A DNA stretch of 6,173 nt from an uncultured Collinsella sp. Lineage in GTDB: Bacteria > Actinomycetota > Coriobacteriia > Coriobacteriales > Coriobacteriaceae. The notes under the pieces are model-generated. The model had not been told where the DNA came from. It saw only the letters and a list, made by a program, of their open reading frames with translations, and searched no databases. The stretch covers positions 1-6,173 of the forward strand of contig CABUZF010000075.1 in NCBI GenBank assembly GCA_902495985.1. The letters run 5' to 3'. Position numbers and translations under genes: made by a program. Positions 5,054-6,173 of the stretch are shown here, one piece after another. How positions within the stretch are numbered: the stretch's first letter is position 1; each line of letters begins with the position of its first letter.

Positions 5054-6173
5054 GTGAGCGATTGCAAGAGGGTTTACCGTTTTGGAACCGACGCCCAGGG
5101 CACCTGCGTCACTGAGGGCGACAAATCCATGAACTTCGTGCTTGGCGGCAAGGGCGCAAACCTAGCCGAGATGAGCCGCATCGGCCTGCCGGTTCCCGGT
5201 GGCTTTACCATTACCTGCCAGACTTGCGTCGAGTACTCCGGTGCCGGCAACGTCTGGCCCGAAGGCGCACTCGATGAGATCGTTGCCGCCGAGGCGGACC
5301 TCGAGGCCCGCTGTGGCAAGAAGCTCGGTGACGACAATGATCCGCTGCTCGTGTCGGTTCGCTCGGGCGCTCCATTTTCCATGCCCGGTATGATGGACAC
5401 GGTCCTCAACTTGGGCCTCAACGACGACTCCGTTCAGGGGCTCATCGCCCAGACGCAAAATCCGCGTTTTGCCTGGGATAGCTACCGCCGCTTTATCCAG
5501 ATGTTCTCCAACGTCGTTATGGGTGTTGATGCCGACCTGTTCGAGAACGCCCTGACCCAGGCCCGCCTGGTCGCCGGTGTTCGCGTCGATTCCGAGCTTT
5601 CGGCCGAGGACCTTCAGGAGCTTGTCGAGACCTTCAAGGGCATCTTCTCTGATAACGTCGAGGCCGCCCTGTATCCCGAGCTCGAGGTCACCGGCGGCAA
5701 GCCCGTCTTCCCGCATGATCCGGAGCTCCAGTTGCGCCTTGCCATCCAGGCCGTCTTTGGCAGCTGGATGAACGAGCGCGCCTGCATCTACCGCAAACAG
5801 CACGGCATCTCCGACGAGCTCGGTACTGCCGTCAACGTCCAGGCTATGGCTTTTGGCAACAAGGGTGAGACCTCCGCGACCGGCGTCGCCTTTACGCGCA
5901 ACCCGGCCGACGGCACTAAGGAGTTCTACGGCGACTTTCTGGTCAACGCCCAGGGCGAGGATGTCGTCGCCGGCATCCGCAATACCGAGCCCATCGCCGA
6001 CCTCAAGACCACCCCGGGCCTCGAGTCCGCAGGTGAGGAGCTCGAGCGCGTGTTCCGGACGCTCGAGGATCATTACCGCGAGATGTGCGATATCGAGTTC
6101 ACCATCGAGCAGGGCAAGCTCTGGATGCTCCAGACCCGCGTGGGCAAGCGTACCGCCACCGCCGCCCTGCGCA
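5054..6173 (+). CDS. ppdK: Pyruvate,phosphate dikinase, N-terminal part (3' truncated by window)
   Basis: PPDK interconverts pyruvate + ATP + phosphate and PEP + AMP + pyrophosphate, serving glycolysis or gluconeogenesis in anaerobes. The window holds the first 373 codons of a protein usually about 870-900 aa long, essentially the ATP-binding domain. Visible motifs are FVLGGKGANLAEM (28-40, with Lys33), GLPVPGGFTIT (44-54), PLLVSVRSGA (97-106, with Arg103) and SMPGMMDTVLNLGLND (109-124), RFAWDSYRRFIQMF (138-151), GTAVNVQAMAFGNKGETSAT (257-276), GVAFTRNP (277-284), NAQGEDVVAGIR (298-309), and DIEFTIEQGKLWMLQTRVGK (346-365). The last holds the acidic pair Asp346/Glu348 and Gln360, which match the ATP/Mg ligands known in the Clostridium symbiosum enzyme. 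The RSGA block reads RSGAPFSMPG, a local variant between two conserved parts. The phosphohistidine and PEP domains are outside the window. The GTG start has a good ribosome binding site and gives the normal family N-terminus (RVYRFG). The PSRP gene upstream encodes its likely regulator. Confidence 0.97.
   Translation, partial: MSDCKRVYRFGTDAQGTCVTEGDKSMNFVLGGKGANLAEMSRIGLPVPGGFTITCQTCVEYSGAGNVWPEGALDEIVAAEADLEARCGKKLGDDNDPLLVSVRSGAPFSMPGMMDTVLNLGLNDDSVQGLIAQTQNPRFAWDSYRRFIQMFSNVVMGVDADLFENALTQARLVAGVRVDSELSAEDLQELVETFKGIFSDNVEAALYPELEVTGGKPVFPHDPELQLRLAIQAVFGSWMNERACIYRKQHGISDELGTAVNVQAMAFGNKGETSATGVAFTRNPADGTKEFYGDFLVNAQGEDVVAGIRNTEPIADLKTTPGLESAGEELERVFRTLEDHYREMCDIEFTIEQGKLWMLQTRVGKRTATAALR

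Noticed and set aside
5162..6073. Minus-strand open frame of 303 codons opposite ppdK
   Set aside because: It is a shadow of the conserved PPDK ATP-binding domain, with the same codon-bias cause and no recognisable family.

Overview
The window is a stretch of high-G+C bacterial chromosome with every gene on the plus strand. Gene content, GC-rich codons, GTG starts and the protein sequences suggest an actinobacterial gut anaerobe of the Coriobacteriia (Collinsella-like). That placement is an inference from style and gene order, not from a database match.

Layout: (1) 1-265, the C-terminal end of tRNA (guanine-37-N1)-methyltransferase TrmD. (2) 268-831, type I signal peptidase LepB, starting 2 nt after the trmD stop. 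(3) 891-1802 and 1806-3902, the alpha and beta subunits of the bacterial-type tetrameric glycyl-tRNA synthetase (glyQ, glyS), 3 nt apart. (4) 3937-4803, a pyruvate,phosphate dikinase / PEP synthase regulatory protein (PSRP, DUF299 family), a bifunctional kinase/phosphorylase. (5) 4804-5053, a 250-nt intergenic region, AT-rich in its first half and rich in small repeats and dyads in its second half. (6) 5054-6173, the first 373 codons of pyruvate,phosphate dikinase (ppdK), cut by the window end.

Functionally there are two parts. The first (trmD, lepB, glyQ, glyS) is housekeeping: tRNA modification, secretion and tRNA charging. The second is a metabolic enzyme with its dedicated switch: PSRP is expected to inactivate and reactivate PPDK by reversible phosphorylation of a threonine near the catalytic histidine, which lies beyond the window. 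No mobile element, CRISPR array, rRNA or tRNA gene was seen.

No wholly new protein system is visible. The most interesting material is non-coding. An identical 14-nt hairpin sequence with a GTAA loop (TGCGCGTAAGCGCA) sits directly before the ribosome binding sites of both PSRP and ppdK. The ppdK upstream region also carries TTTACC repeats spaced at about whole helical turns, two mutually exclusive inverted repeats, and a segment complementary to the ppdK Shine-Dalgarno. Together these suggest shared post-transcriptional or transcriptional control of the enzyme and its regulator, which is a hypothesis only.
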